A stretch of 64,000 nt of DNA from JANOYY01 sp043720395 (GTDB lineage: Bacteria; Actinomycetota; Acidimicrobiia; Acidimicrobiales; JANYDT01): assembly GCA_043720395.1 (NCBI GenBank), contig JAYSSR010000102.1, positions 1-64,000 on the forward strand, read 5' to 3'. The notes under the pieces were generated by a model. The model was given only the letters and a program-made list of their open reading frames with translations, did no database searches and had not been told where the DNA came from. This document shows, piece by piece, positions 41,866 to 50,973 of this stretch (within the stretch, counting starts at the first letter, position 1; every line of letters starts with the position of its first letter). Both the position numbers and the translations under genes were made by a program.

Positions 41866-42861
41866 CTAGTTCGGGTCGTCCTCGTGGCCGGGCTTGCCGC
41901 GTAGCAGCCCGGAGTACGCCTCGGCGGCTGAGGCGGAACCGTCGACCACCGACTTGATGATGCTCGCGATCGGCATCTCGACGTCGTAGCGGTCGGCGAG
42001 TTCCATCACGAGTCCCGCCGTTTTGACGCCCTCCGCCACCATCTTCATCTCCGAGAGAATCTCGTCGAGCTTGCGTCCCCTGCCAAGTTGCTCGCCGACA
42101 TAGCGGTTGCGGCTCTGCGGGCTTGAGCACGTGGCGACGAGATCCCCGAGCCCCGCTAGTCCGGACAGCGTCGACGCCTCGCCGCCCATCGCCACGCCCA
42201 GCCGTGTGAGTTCTGAGAGACCACGCGAGATCACCGCGGCCTTCGTGTTGTCGCCGACCGAGAGGCCCTCCGCCATTCCGGCCGCTATCGCGATGACGTT
42301 CTTCAGCGCGCCACCGACCTCGCAGCCGATCACGTCGTGGTTCGTGTACACCCGGAAGACGCCCCGGTGCAGGACCGCCTGCAACGCTCGTGCCACCTGC
42401 AGGTCCTCCGTCGCGATCACAGTAGCGGCGGCAAATCCCGCCATGATCTCCTTCGCCAGATTCGGCCCGGAGAGCGCCGCCGCCGGGTGTCCGGGCAGGA
42501 CGTCTTTGATCACCTCCGTCATCCGCAGCAGCGAGCCCTTCTCGAAGCCCTTGGTAAGCGACACAATGGGAATCCACGGGCGGATGTGCGGCGCGGCCTG
42601 AACGAGCACGTCACGAAAGCCATGCGACGGAATGCCGACGATCAGCACGTCGGCGACCGCCACAGCCTTCTCGAGATCGGACGTTGCATGGAGGCGGGGC
42701 GGCAGTTTGAAGCCGGCGAGGTAGCGGTGGTTCTCGCGGTCTGCCTCGATTCCGTCGGCAACGTCCGGGTCTCGGGCCCACAGCACCGTGTCATTGCGTG
42801 ACGAGGCGACGCTCGCAACGGTCGTTCCCCAGCTCCCGGCACCGAGCACGCTGATCCTCAT
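41866..42861 (-). CDS. gpsA: NAD(P)H-dependent glycerol-3-phosphate dehydrogenase
   Basis: Makes sn-glycerol 3-phosphate for membrane lipids. 331 residues from ATG 42861: Rossmann start 'ISVLGAGSWGTTVASVASS', 'IVSLTKGFEKGSLLRM', 'ALSGPNLAKEIMAG', 'GGALKNVIAIAAGMAEG' (catalytic Lys) and 'GLGDLVATCSSPQSRNRYVG'. In-frame sequence further upstream overlaps the divergent kinase-like gene and is rejected. Confidence 0.95.
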   Translation of the reverse strand: MRISVLGAGSWGTTVASVASSRNDTVLWARDPDVADGIEADRENHRYLAGFKLPPRLHATSDLEKAVAVADVLIVGIPSHGFRDVLVQAAPHIRPWIPIVSLTKGFEKGSLLRMTEVIKDVLPGHPAAALSGPNLAKEIMAGFAAATVIATEDLQVARALQAVLHRGVFRVYTNHDVIGCEVGGALKNVIAIAAGMAEGLSVGDNTKAAVISRGLSELTRLGVAMGGEASTLSGLAGLGDLVATCSSPQSRNRYVGEQLGRGRKLDEILSEMKMVAEGVKTAGLVMELADRYDVEMPIASIIKSVVDGSASAAEAYSGLLRGKPGHEDDPN

Positions 42862-42939
42862 GGACGCTGTTCTAGCGCGGCGTTCCTCTCGCGCACAGTC
42901 GCTCGCGCGCGCGGTCGTTCTCGCGCACGGTCCGTCCGC

Positions 42940-44079
42940 GTGGCCCAGAATGTGCGTGTGGAGCACGACGAGCCAGTGCAGACGTCGAGGTGGCGTCGCT
43001 TCGGAGTGACGGACCGTGACGCCTCCCGAGCGGTGCGCGAGCTGTGGTCCGGCTTTGGTGACCCGCGCCTCGTCGAGTCGAGCGTCGACGTGTCGGCCAA
43101 CGTCTCGACCAATCGGGTGTTCCTGCTGCGCCTCAGCGACGGGTCCCGTTTGTTCGCCAAGGTGTCGAACTACGGCTCGCCGTTCCTGTTCCGCGAGGAT
43201 CACGATCGTGTGCATCGGTTGATCGGTGGTCTCCAAGGCACCCGGTTCGACGAGTTCCTCGCCGCGCCACTCACGAAGGTTGTTACTGGCGGAATGGAAC
43301 GTGTGCATACGTTTTACGACGGGTCCGTGTGGGGCGTGCTCTACGCGGAGGTCGAGCGACGGACAGCTTTGCCCCGTGTGCTCGGTGACGCGGACATCGA
43401 ATGCCTTGCGCGCGAGATGGCGGCGTTCCACTCGACGTGTGCGGCCGTCGCGGAACGGGACGCGATTCCTCGTACGTCGACGTCGCTCAGCTCCGACGTC
43501 GTTCACCTTCTGGACCTGGTGTCCGATCGGACGGCGTCTCGCACGCTCCAGCTTCCGCCCGAAGCGCTCGACGTAGTTCGGCGGCATGCGAATCGCTTCC
43601 TGCAGTCACTCGACGACCTCGGCTACGCGGACATGGCGCGGGTGCCAGTGTTTGTGGACTGGAACCTCGGGAACTTCTCGGTCGATCGCCACGAGGATGG
43701 GACGTTCTCATTCTTCAGTCGGTGGGACTACGACTGGTTCCGGACCGATACGGTCCTGCTCGACTTCTACTTCCTGTCACGTGTGTCGTCGCAGACGGGT
43801 GACCGAACGCGGTTCTCCTACGGCGTGCACACCCTGGCCGAGCCGCGGTTCCAGCGGTTCCTCGCCGCCTACCATGAAGTACGTCCACTTACGGAATCGG
43901 ATATCGAGCTGATCGTGGAGACGTATCGGTTCTTCCTGCTCCACTACGTCATCTCGGTCGGCGACCACTTCTTCCGCTCCGACCTGTGGGACACGTTTCG
44001 CATGGACGCGATCAGCAGCGGGCTCCCGTCGATCGATACGTTCGATTCGATGCCGCTGCTACGGGTCGTGCGGCGGTAG
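42940..44079 (+). CDS. Aminoglycoside-phosphotransferase-fold kinase-like protein
   Basis: 379 residues from GTG 42940. The C-terminal half has the APH catalytic loop 'VFVDWNLGNFSV' (Asp and Asn present, but the usual His two residues before the Asp is replaced) and a metal-binding 'SRWDYDWFRTD'. The N-lobe contains 'SNRVFLLRLSDG...LFAKVSNYGSP' (Lys). The family spans drug, choline and sugar kinases; no substrate can be assigned. It stands alone between gpsA and the SDR gene. Confidence 0.75.
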   Translation: MAQNVRVEHDEPVQTSRWRRFGVTDRDASRAVRELWSGFGDPRLVESSVDVSANVSTNRVFLLRLSDGSRLFAKVSNYGSPFLFREDHDRVHRLIGGLQGTRFDEFLAAPLTKVVTGGMERVHTFYDGSVWGVLYAEVERRTALPRVLGDADIECLAREMAAFHSTCAAVAERDAIPRTSTSLSSDVVHLLDLVSDRTASRTLQLPPEALDVVRRHANRFLQSLDDLGYADMARVPVFVDWNLGNFSVDRHEDGTFSFFSRWDYDWFRTDTVLLDFYFLSRVSSQTGDRTRFSYGVHTLAEPRFQRFLAAYHEVRPLTESDIELIVETYRFFLLHYVISVGDHFFRSDLWDTFRMDAISSGLPSIDTFDSMPLLRVVRR

Positions 44080-44083
44080 TCGC

Positions 44084-44866
44084 CTACTGCTTGCGTTTCG
44101 TGGCCATGCCCGTGACGCGTCGAGTAACGGTGCGGGGAAGGCTGTTGGTCAGCGCTGCGAGGCCCTTGTAGAGCGCGCCGGGCACGTCGAGAGCGTGCCC
44201 GGCTGCGACTGCCTTCAGCACCGAAGCCGCAACGTCGTTGGCCTGGAGCCACGCGAATGAGGGGACCTTGGACGTTTCTTCGACGCTGCGGCTGACGTCG
44301 TGGAACTCAGTACGAGTGAAGCCGGGACAGAGCGCGCACACGTGCACGCCGGTGCCTCGGAGTTCCTCGTGGAGGGCCTCGGTGAAGCTCGTGACGTACG
44401 CCTTCGTGGCGGAGTAGATCGCCGCGTGCGGTGTGGGCTGAAAGCTCGCCACCGAAGAGACCTGCAGTATCCAGCCGCGGTTCGCGGTGATCATCCTCGG
44501 GAGGGCGGCCTTGGTCAGTTCAGTAAGCGCGCGTATGTTCAGGTCGATCATCGCGAGGGCACGGTCGAGTGGGAGGTCGGCGACGTCGCCGGTCGCGCCG
44601 AAGCCAGCGTTGTTCACCAGCAGGTCGATCGGTTCGGTTGCGCTGGCGAGCCGCTTGCCGACTGTGTTTTTACCTTCGTCGGTCAGCAGGTCCGCTACGA
44701 GTGCCTCGATGTTGTTCGATTTCTCGGCCATCAGCGTCAGACGAACACCGCGGCGGGCTACCACGATGGTGTGTGTTTGCGCTGCTGCGAGCTGTTCGGC
44801 GATGGCCTCTCCGATGCCACTCGAGGCGCCGGTCACGAGTGCGGACTTCCACGGGAACGTGCTCAT
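44084..44866 (-). CDS. Short-chain dehydrogenase/reductase
   Basis: Classical SDR of 260 residues: cofactor motif 'ALVTGASSGIGEAIAE', 'LVNNAGFG', catalytic Ser in 'ILQVSSVASF' and Tyr/Lys in 'YSATKAYV'. A basic residue after strand 2 ('VVARRGVRL') suggests NADPH. The C-terminal 40 residues ('GHALDVPGALYKGLAALTNSLPRTVTRR') resemble the DltE/HetN-like group. Substrate unknown. Confidence 0.9.
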   Translation of the reverse strand: MSTFPWKSALVTGASSGIGEAIAEQLAAAQTHTIVVARRGVRLTLMAEKSNNIEALVADLLTDEGKNTVGKRLASATEPIDLLVNNAGFGATGDVADLPLDRALAMIDLNIRALTELTKAALPRMITANRGWILQVSSVASFQPTPHAAIYSATKAYVTSFTEALHEELRGTGVHVCALCPGFTRTEFHDVSRSVEETSKVPSFAWLQANDVAASVLKAVAAGHALDVPGALYKGLAALTNSLPRTVTRRVTGMATKRKQ

Positions 44867-44916
44867 CTACCGCACCGTATCGGGCGCGATGGTCGGTGAC
44901 CGGCGGAACGTGTTTC

Positions 44917-44967
44917 CGACGTTGGGAACATCGGCCACCTGCCAGGTCAGTGATCTTCCCAACGTCG
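44917..44967. repeat. REP-like family B, full copy
   Basis: CGACGTTGGGAACATC...GATCTTCCCAACGTCG with inner ACCTGCCAGGT. It lies between the SDR and EamA genes. Confidence 0.8.
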
Positions 44968-45014
44968 GCCTGGTGGACTGGCGGCACCAGGTCGACGAAC
45001 ATCGACCGACGTGT

Positions 45015-45920
45015 TCATTGGTCGTTCGGGGCGAGGCGGGTAGGCGACATTCGCTCACGACGTGCCGCCAGGGCGATGAGTGCCGCGAGTACGAGCGCCG
45101 CACCGAACCACTGCGCGGACCCGAGTCGCTCACTGAGCACGACTCGGCCGAGCAGCACGGCGGTGACCGGTTCCGCGAGCACGAACGTCGTCGCGATCGG
45201 ACCGGTGAGCGTGCGCAAGCCGTCGGCGAACAACGTGTACGCCACCGCGGTCGGGCCAATGCCGAGCCACAGCACGACTGCCAGACCGCGTGGCTCGGCG
45301 ATCCAACCGAACGGTCGGCCGATGCAGAACGGGAGGACGATTAACCCGCCGACGCTGAAGAGCACGCCGAGCAAGAGTGGTCCATCGATGCCATGCACGA
45401 CAAGTTCGCGGGTCAGAACGGTGAATCCCGCATACCCGAGTCCGGCGACGAGCACGAGCGCGATACCAAGCGCGCGTACCGATCCCTCGTCCGCGGCGAG
45501 GGAGATGAGCGCGACGCCGATGATTGCGAGCGAGGTTGCTGCGAGCCAGCGTCGAGTCGGTCGCTCCCTCAGGAACGCGAAGGCGAGAACGCTAGCGAGG
45601 ATCGGGCCGGAACCGATCGCGACGACGGTTCCGACGCTCACGCCCGTACGCGCGAGCCCGGCGAAGAACCCGAGTTGATAGGTGGCGACGCACGCGGCAC
45701 CGACAAGGACCCAACGTCCGGGGAGTGCTCGCAGACGCGAGACCGCGTGTTCGGATGGGTCGGCCTCGCGCAGGGACCGAAGTCGGAGGATCACGAGGAG
45801 CGGCCCACCGATCGCGAGTCGCATGAATCCGGCGATGACTGGATCGATGCCGACCGGACCCTTCGCTCGGGCCGTGCCGGTCGTCCCGAAGAGCACTGCC
45901 GCTGCGACGACCTCGAGCAT
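45015..45920 (-). CDS. EamA-family (DMT) exporter
   Basis: About 301 residues with ten hydrophobic segments in two EamA repeats ('AAAVLFGTTGTARAKGP...', and 'VLVAGLGYAGFTVLTRELV'). DMT exporters pump amino acids, purines or other metabolites. ATG 45920 begins at helix 1; an in-frame ATG at 45956 lies inside a palindromic element. Substrate unknown. Confidence 0.88.
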   Translation of the reverse strand: MLEVVAAAVLFGTTGTARAKGPVGIDPVIAGFMRLAIGGPLLVILRLRSLREADPSEHAVSRLRALPGRWVLVGAACVATYQLGFFAGLARTGVSVGTVVAIGSGPILASVLAFAFLRERPTRRWLAATSLAIIGVALISLAADEGSVRALGIALVLVAGLGYAGFTVLTRELVVHGIDGPLLLGVLFSVGGLIVLPFCIGRPFGWIAEPRGLAVVLWLGIGPTAVAYTLFADGLRTLTGPIATTFVLAEPVTAVLLGRVVLSERLGSAQWFGAALVLAALIALAARRERMSPTRLAPNDQ

Positions 45921-45945
45921 CGCTCGTCGGTGCGAAGGAGGGCCG

Positions 45946-46020
45946 TCGCGGTACATCCGGCCCTTCTGCGGTGCATCGTGCGCGTCCGATTGCACCTCAA
46001 CCGCACCGGATGTACCGCGA
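45946..46020. repeat. Nested palindrome, family C (CGCGGTACATCCG type)
   Basis: Outer arms TCGCGGTACATCCGG and CCGGATGTACCGCGA are exact, and the inner pair around GCGGTGCATCG/GATTGCACC is weaker. Same arm as 28479-28557, about 17 kb away. Confidence 0.85.
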
Positions 46021-46084
46021 CCGGGTGCTCGCGGCCCACCTGTCGAACCGGCGCGGTCTTTGCGCTGCACCACGCGGTGTTGGG

Positions 46085-47422
46085 TCATCGGCGGAAGCTC
46101 GGGGTGAATCCGTGGACGGCCTCGGCGAGCGCGTCGGCGACGCGGTCGACCTCGTCGGACACGAGACCGACGGTGACGCGTAGATGCGCTGGTGCCTTCT
46201 CCGGCACTTGGAACGGCGTCCCCGGCGCGACGCCGATGCCTCGTGCGGCGAGCGTGAGCAGCGCGGCCCGTTCGTCGTCGACGGGCAGCCAGAGGTTGAT
46301 GCCGTCGGCGCACACCACTGGCATGCCGCGGTCGTGCAGCCGTGACACGAGCGCGTCGCGACGCTCCTGGTAGGTCACCCTCGCCGACGCCACGGTCTCG
46401 ATGGTTTGCGCGTCCCGGAGCATTTCGAGCAGGACTGCCTGGAGGAGACGGCTCGACCAGCCCGGACCGAGGAGTCGACGCTCGACGACCTGGTTGACGA
46501 TCGCTCCCGGTCCGCCGATGGCCGCCAGCCGAAGATCGGGGCCGTGCGATTTGGAGAAACTTCGTATGTGCACACATTGTTCGGGTAGGTGCGTGCCGAT
46601 GCTGACGTCGCTCGCCCAGGCGATGTCACCGCTGTGGTCGTCCTCGATCACAAGCGTGTCGACGTCCTTGAGCAACGTCGCGAGTCGCTTCACTCTCGCT
46701 GCTGTCATCGATGCGCCGGTTGGGTTGTGAGCTCGCGGCTGCAGGATGACCGCTATCGGACGCTGCGCGAGGGCCGCGCTCAGCGACTCCGGTGTCATCC
46801 CTTCCTCGTCCACTGCGACGCCGATCGGCTCGACTCCAAGCTGTTCGAGCAGGTCGAGCAGCGGGGGAAAGCCGGGGTCCTCGACCGCAATTCGGTCACC
46901 GAGGCGGGCGACTGCTGCGACCACGCGGTCGATGGCGTCCATCGCGCCGTCCACGACCGTGAGGAGCTCCGGCTCGAAGGGCCAGCGTCCACGGAGGATT
47001 TCCTCGAGCGCGGGCAGGATTGGATCGTCGAGGTAGCTCGTGGTGAGGTTGCGGCGGCTCACACGTTCAAGCGCTCGCCGCGGGTCGGGGAGCAGGTCCG
47101 GGTCCGGGACGCCGGTCGAGAGGTCGAGCATGTACCGACTCGGACGCGACGTGACCGAGCGGTACCGCGCGCCGCCTCGCGGGTGGTGGAGGTCTCGCAC
47201 GAAGGTGCCCTGTCGTCCGCGTGCGTCGATTACGCCGGTGCGGGCGAGGATGTTCCAAGCCTCGCTCACGGTGGTCGGACTCGTGCCCAACTGCCCGGCG
47301 AGTTCGCGGACCGTCGGCAGGCGATCACCGCTTTCGAGGCGTCCGCAGCGGATTGCACGGCCGATCGCTGCCGCGATGCCACGGGCGCTTCGGTCGTCGA
47401 TCTCGGCGGAAAGGTCCATCAT
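46085..47422 (-). CDS. MocR-type regulator (GntR domain plus aminotransferase-like domain)
   Basis: 445 residues from ATG 47422. An N-terminal GntR winged helix ('CGRLESGDRLPTVRELAGQLGTSPTTVSEAWNIL') is fused to a fold-type I PLP domain ('LQPRAHNPTGASMTAARV', 'VIEDDHSGDI', PLP-lysine region 'HIRSFSKSHGPDLRLAAIGG'). MocR proteins sense amino-acid-like ligands. It is divergent from beta-ureidopropionase and dihydropyrimidinase, so it probably controls pyrimidine degradation, perhaps responding to beta-alanine or beta-aminoisobutyrate. Confidence 0.9.
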   Translation of the reverse strand: MMDLSAEIDDRSARGIAAAIGRAIRCGRLESGDRLPTVRELAGQLGTSPTTVSEAWNILARTGVIDARGRQGTFVRDLHHPRGGARYRSVTSRPSRYMLDLSTGVPDPDLLPDPRRALERVSRRNLTTSYLDDPILPALEEILRGRWPFEPELLTVVDGAMDAIDRVVAAVARLGDRIAVEDPGFPPLLDLLEQLGVEPIGVAVDEEGMTPESLSAALAQRPIAVILQPRAHNPTGASMTAARVKRLATLLKDVDTLVIEDDHSGDIAWASDVSIGTHLPEQCVHIRSFSKSHGPDLRLAAIGGPGAIVNQVVERRLLGPGWSSRLLQAVLLEMLRDAQTIETVASARVTYQERRDALVSRLHDRGMPVVCADGINLWLPVDDERAALLTLAARGIGVAPGTPFQVPEKAPAHLRVTVGLVSDEVDRVADALAEAVHGFTPSFRR

Positions 47423-47427
47423 CGACC

Positions 47428-47446
47428 TTGTTTGTACCAGTAACAA
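47428..47446. promoter_or_regulatory. Candidate MocR operator
   Basis: TTGTTTGTACCAGTAACAA has 5-bp inverted arms (TTGTT/AACAA) and lies 5 bp from the regulator start in the 109-bp divergent region. Its placement would block regulator transcription. Confidence 0.4.
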
Positions 47447-47531
47447 TGCTTGCAAGCGAGCGCGAACGCGGTGTTTGCTACACGTAACGCGCGGTTTTCG
47501 ACCGCTGATGGCTGCTTCACGAGGAGATCCA

Positions 47532-48374
47532 ATGCCAGACGTCGTACGGGCCGCCCTGCTCCAGACCAGTTGGACCGGGTCAAAGGAGTCGATGATCGAC
47601 GAGCATGAGCGTCGGGCGCACGAGGCTGCCGCTGCGGGCGCACGGGTCATGTGCTTCCAAGAGCTCTTCTACGGGCCGTACTTCTGCCAGGTGCAGGACT
47701 CGAAGTTCTACGAGTATGCGGAGTCGATTCCTGACGGTTCGACCACTCGCAGGTTTCAAAGCGTCGCTCGCGAGCTGGGCATGGTGCTGGTCCTACCGAT
47801 GTACGAGATCGAACAGGCCGGACTGCTCTACAACACCGCAGCGCTGATCGACGCCGACGGCACCTATCTCGGCAAGTACCGCAAGACACATATTCCGCAG
47901 ACGAAGGGGTTCTTGGAGAAGTACTACTTCCGGCCCGGCAACCTCGGCTATCCGGTCTGGGAAACCGCGGTCGGCAAGGTCGGTGTCTACATCTGTTACG
48001 ACCGGCATTTCCCTGAAGGGTGGCGAGCGCTCGGACTCAACGGTGCCGAGATCGTGTTCAACCCGTCGGCAACGTCACGCGGGCTTTCGTCCTATCTGTG
48101 GAAGTTGGAGCAGCCCGCGTCGGCGGTGGCGAACGAGTACTACATCGGCGCGATCAACCGGGTCGGCATCGAGGAGCTCGGCGACGACGACTTCTACGGC
48201 ACCTCGTACTTCGTGGACCCCGAGGGCAAGTTCGTGGGCGAGTGCGCGGACGGGTTTGCACCCGAGCTCGTCGTTCGCGATCTCGATCTGACGCTGATCA
48301 AAACGGTCCGCGATCGCTGGGCGTTCTACCGCGATCGCAACCCGAGCCAGTACGGTGCGTTGACGGAGCTGTAA
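47532..48374 (+). CDS. Beta-ureidopropionase-type carbon-nitrogen hydrolase
   Basis: 280-residue nitrilase-superfamily enzyme with the Glu-Lys-Cys triad in 'VMCFQELFYGPYF', 'KYRKTHIPQ' and 'VGVYICYDRHFPEGWRALG'. It should hydrolyse N-carbamoyl-beta-alanine to beta-alanine, the third step of reductive pyrimidine degradation, since dihydropyrimidinase follows after 26 bp. N-carbamoylputrescine amidase is the main alternative for this family. ATG 47532 follows GAGGAG. Confidence 0.9.
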   Translation: MPDVVRAALLQTSWTGSKESMIDEHERRAHEAAAAGARVMCFQELFYGPYFCQVQDSKFYEYAESIPDGSTTRRFQSVARELGMVLVLPMYEIEQAGLLYNTAALIDADGTYLGKYRKTHIPQTKGFLEKYYFRPGNLGYPVWETAVGKVGVYICYDRHFPEGWRALGLNGAEIVFNPSATSRGLSSYLWKLEQPASAVANEYYIGAINRVGIEELGDDDFYGTSYFVDPEGKFVGECADGFAPELVVRDLDLTLIKTVRDRWAFYRDRNPSQYGALTEL

Positions 48375-48400
48375 CGCTTTCCCTACCACGGAGGAACCAC

Positions 48401-49816
48401 ATGGAACGGATCATCATCACCAACGGAACGGTCGTGAGCGCATCGGGTCGCGTGCAGGCCAGCGTCGTGGTGGAGGGTGAAAAGATAAGCGCGCTTCTCA
48501 TGCCTGGATCGAGCGATCACGCGGCTGCGGTGGCGAGCGGTGCCCGCAAGATCAACGCCCGTGGGAAGTATGTGATCCCCGGTGGCATCGACGTGCACAC
48601 GCATATGGAGATGCCGTTCGGCGGCACCACAGCGAGCGACACGTTCGAGACGGGGTCTCGGGCTGCGGCATGGGGCGGGACCACCACGATCATCGACTTT
48701 GCGATCCAGAAGAAGGGCGGGACGCTGGCCGCCGCACTCGATGAACTCCACGCAAAGGCGGCCGGGAACTGCGCAATTGACTACGGGTTCCACATGATCA
48801 TGGCCGACGTCAACGAGATCTCCCTGAAGGAGATGGACGTGATGCACGGCGAGGGCGTCACCTCGTTCAAGCTCTTCACGGCGTATCCGGGCGTGCTGTA
48901 TTCGACCGATGGGGAGATCTTCCGAGCCATGCAGAGGGCCGGGCAGATCGGGTCGATGGTGATGATGCACTGCGAGAACGGCATCGTGATCGACGAGATC
49001 ATCAAGGACCACCTCGGACGCGGGGAGACGGCGCCGTATTTCCACTCGCTGTCGCGTCCCGAGGCCATGGAGGCGGAGGCCACGCACCGCTGCATCCAGA
49101 TTGCCAAGGTCGCGGGCTGTCCGATGTATGTGGTGCATCTTTCGGCGGCCGACGCGCTGGAACAGGTGATGATCGCCCGCGATCGTGGGCAGAACGTGTT
49201 TGCGGAGACGTGCCCGCAGTATTTGTACCGCTCGATCGACGACCTTGCGCGTCCGGGCTTCGACGGTTTCGAGGGCGCGAACTTCGTCTGTTCCACTCCG
49301 TTGCGGCACAAAGAGCACCAGACGGCGCTGTGGCGCGGCCTGCGTCAGAACGATCTTTCTGTGGTCTCGACCGACCATTGTCCCTTCTGCTTCAAGGAAC
49401 AGAAGGAGATGGGGCGGGGCGACTTCTCGAAGATCCCGAACGGGATGGCGGGCGTCGAGCACCGCATGGACCTTCTGTACCAAGGTGCACACGACGGACA
49501 CATCACGTTGGAGCGCTTCGTGGAGGTGTCGTCGACGACGCCCGCCCGTATGTTCGGTTTGTACGGCAAGAAGGGCGTCATCGCACCAGGTGCCGACGCC
49601 GACATCGTGATCTACGACCCCACCGCGGTACAGACGCTTGGCGTGGAGATGCACCACATGAACGTCGACTACTCGGCCTACGAGGGCGAGGTCATCAACG
49701 GCCAGTGCTCGCTCGTCATGTCCCGCGGCCGAGTGGTCGTGCAAGGCGGCAAGTACAAGAGTCGCAAGGGCAACGGCCAGTTCCTCAAACGAGGCTTGTC
49801 GCAGTATCTCGTGTGA
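48401..49816 (+). CDS. hydA: Dihydropyrimidinase (hydantoinase)
   Basis: Opens the dihydrouracil ring to N-carbamoyl-beta-alanine. 471 residues of the amidohydrolase superfamily: zinc ligands 'GGIDVHTHMEMPFGG', the carboxylated Lys in 'VTSFKLFTAYPG', 'MYVVHLS', 'FAETCPQYLYR' and the catalytic Asp in 'VVSTDHCPF'. ATG 48401 follows GGAGGA. Co-transcribed with the ureidopropionase gene. A pair of family B elements follows 20 bp after the stop. Confidence 0.93.
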   Translation: MERIIITNGTVVSASGRVQASVVVEGEKISALLMPGSSDHAAAVASGARKINARGKYVIPGGIDVHTHMEMPFGGTTASDTFETGSRAAAWGGTTTIIDFAIQKKGGTLAAALDELHAKAAGNCAIDYGFHMIMADVNEISLKEMDVMHGEGVTSFKLFTAYPGVLYSTDGEIFRAMQRAGQIGSMVMMHCENGIVIDEIIKDHLGRGETAPYFHSLSRPEAMEAEATHRCIQIAKVAGCPMYVVHLSAADALEQVMIARDRGQNVFAETCPQYLYRSIDDLARPGFDGFEGANFVCSTPLRHKEHQTALWRGLRQNDLSVVSTDHCPFCFKEQKEMGRGDFSKIPNGMAGVEHRMDLLYQGAHDGHITLERFVEVSSTTPARMFGLYGKKGVIAPGADADIVIYDPTAVQTLGVEMHHMNVDYSAYEGEVINGQCSLVMSRGRVVVQGGKYKSRKGNGQFLKRGLSQYLV

Positions 49817-49835
49817 CCGGCGCGGCCGCTTGCCT

Positions 49836-49885
49836 CGACGTTGGGAAGATCGCGTACCTGGGAGGTGGCTGATGTTCCCAACGTC
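49836..49885. repeat. REP-like family B, first of a 72-bp-spaced pair (left inverted repeat)
   Basis: CGACGTTGGGAAGATC...GATGTTCCCAACGTCC. With the copy at 49908 and a 22-bp linker it makes a composite of about 123 bp, repeated in inverted orientation at 51045-51167. Confidence 0.85.
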
Positions 49886-49902
49886 CGGACTCGTTCTGCG
49901 GT

Positions 49903-50865
49903 TCACGCGACGTTGGGAGGATCGCGTACCTGGGAGGTGGCTGATGTTCCCAACGTCAGATGCGGGTTTGCCAAGAGTGAGCGGACCTGGCTCAGGAATT
50001 CTTCGGGTTCGTCGAGGATTTCATCGGTGAGGTGGAAAAGACGCCACCCGACCGCCACGAGTTCGTTCGACCGAACTTGGTCGGAAGCCCAGTCCGAGCG
50101 GACAAAGTGGAATTCGTAGCCGTCCGTTTCAAAGCCCAGCAGGAACGGCGGATACGCGAGGTCGATGAACCTCTCCCGGCCGTCGGGCATCACGACCTTG
50201 TATTGACGAGTCGGGACTGGAAGGCCAGCGTTGACAATGAGGTCGAATGCCCTCTGTTCAAGTCCGTTCAGCGGGCGGTAGTTGCCGGAGCGCTGTGAGA
50301 GTAATTCGTCGATGACTGCGACGCCTTTGCGCCCGCGACGGGCCAATTCGGCGTGGCGGCTTTGTACAGCGGCAACGTCCACAAGTTTTGCTCGCAGGGC
50401 AACGTCGAAGAGCCAAGCAACCCGCTTGGGTGGCCACCGGCCAGCCATGTCGATGATGAGCCGGGCTGGGCTGACCGTGGCGACACCGTTGTTGTCGACG
50501 ATGTCTGCGTCGGTTCGATGAAGTTGACGACGGACAACTGCCGTGGGGCGCGTGGCCCTGGTGGCGTGTGGCAAGGCGATTCGAACCCGTGTATCCGTCG
50601 ACTTGCCGATGTCGAGGCCGAGGATCGTGGTCGCATCGACGGCGTCGGCACATCCGTCGGGATGTAACAGCACCTCGGCTGCGATGAACTGTCGGCGGGT
50701 GATTGGCGTGGACGCGACGCAGTACGCGCCCGGCGTCACGACCCGGAACCATCCGGCGCGGACGCGTTCGTGGATTTCCCGTTCGGTGTAGCCGTCGGCG
50801 AGGAGTTGACCCCGTGTCACGACGCCGGCCTGGCGAGCGGCACGTTCGAAGAATGGTTCTTGCAT
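49903..50865 (-). CDS. AbiEi-like HTH protein with C-terminal DUF559-type nuclease-like domain
   Basis: 320 residues. Residues 1-60 are the winged-helix 'AARQAGVVTRGQLLADGYTE...RAGWFRVVTPGAYCV' seen in AbiEi-type antitoxins. Residues 210-305 resemble a very-short-patch-repair/DUF559 fold ('RERFIDLAYPPFLLGFETDGYEFHF', Asp/Glu/Asp) ending 'GWRLFHLTDEIL'. No AbiEii toxin gene is beside it. The last 18 residues (TLGTSATSQVRDPPNVA) are encoded by a family B repeat. The gene faces opposite to its neighbours and lies between inverted 123-bp repeats, so it looks inserted into the pyrimidine locus. Confidence 0.82.
   Translation of the reverse strand: MQEPFFERAARQAGVVTRGQLLADGYTEREIHERVRAGWFRVVTPGAYCVASTPITRRQFIAAEVLLHPDGCADAVDATTILGLDIGKSTDTRVRIALPHATRATRPTAVVRRQLHRTDADIVDNNGVATVSPARLIIDMAGRWPPKRVAWLFDVALRAKLVDVAAVQSRHAELARRGRKGVAVIDELLSQRSGNYRPLNGLEQRAFDLIVNAGLPVPTRQYKVVMPDGRERFIDLAYPPFLLGFETDGYEFHFVRSDWASDQVRSNELVAVGWRLFHLTDEILDEPEEFLSQVRSLLANPHLTLGTSATSQVRDPPNVA
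49908..49958. repeat. REP-like family B, second of the left pair, read into the AbiEi-like C-terminus
   Basis: CGACGTTGGGAGGATC...GATGTTCCCAACGTC, differing from the copy at 49836 at very few positions. It contains the stop of the AbiEi-like gene. Confidence 0.85.
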
Positions 50866-50973
50866 CTCTCAACGGTTGCCGAGGCCCCGACTATTTGCGA
50901 CACAATTCCTGCGGCGAACGGCGATCGACGCGCTGTTGCCGCCCTCCGCCAGCGGTTCCACTCAATTCAGCTG

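Noticed and set aside
47040..47531. N-terminal extension of beta-ureidopropionase
   Set aside because: It runs antisense through the MocR gene; GAGGAG at 47521 and the family N-terminus place the start at 47532.
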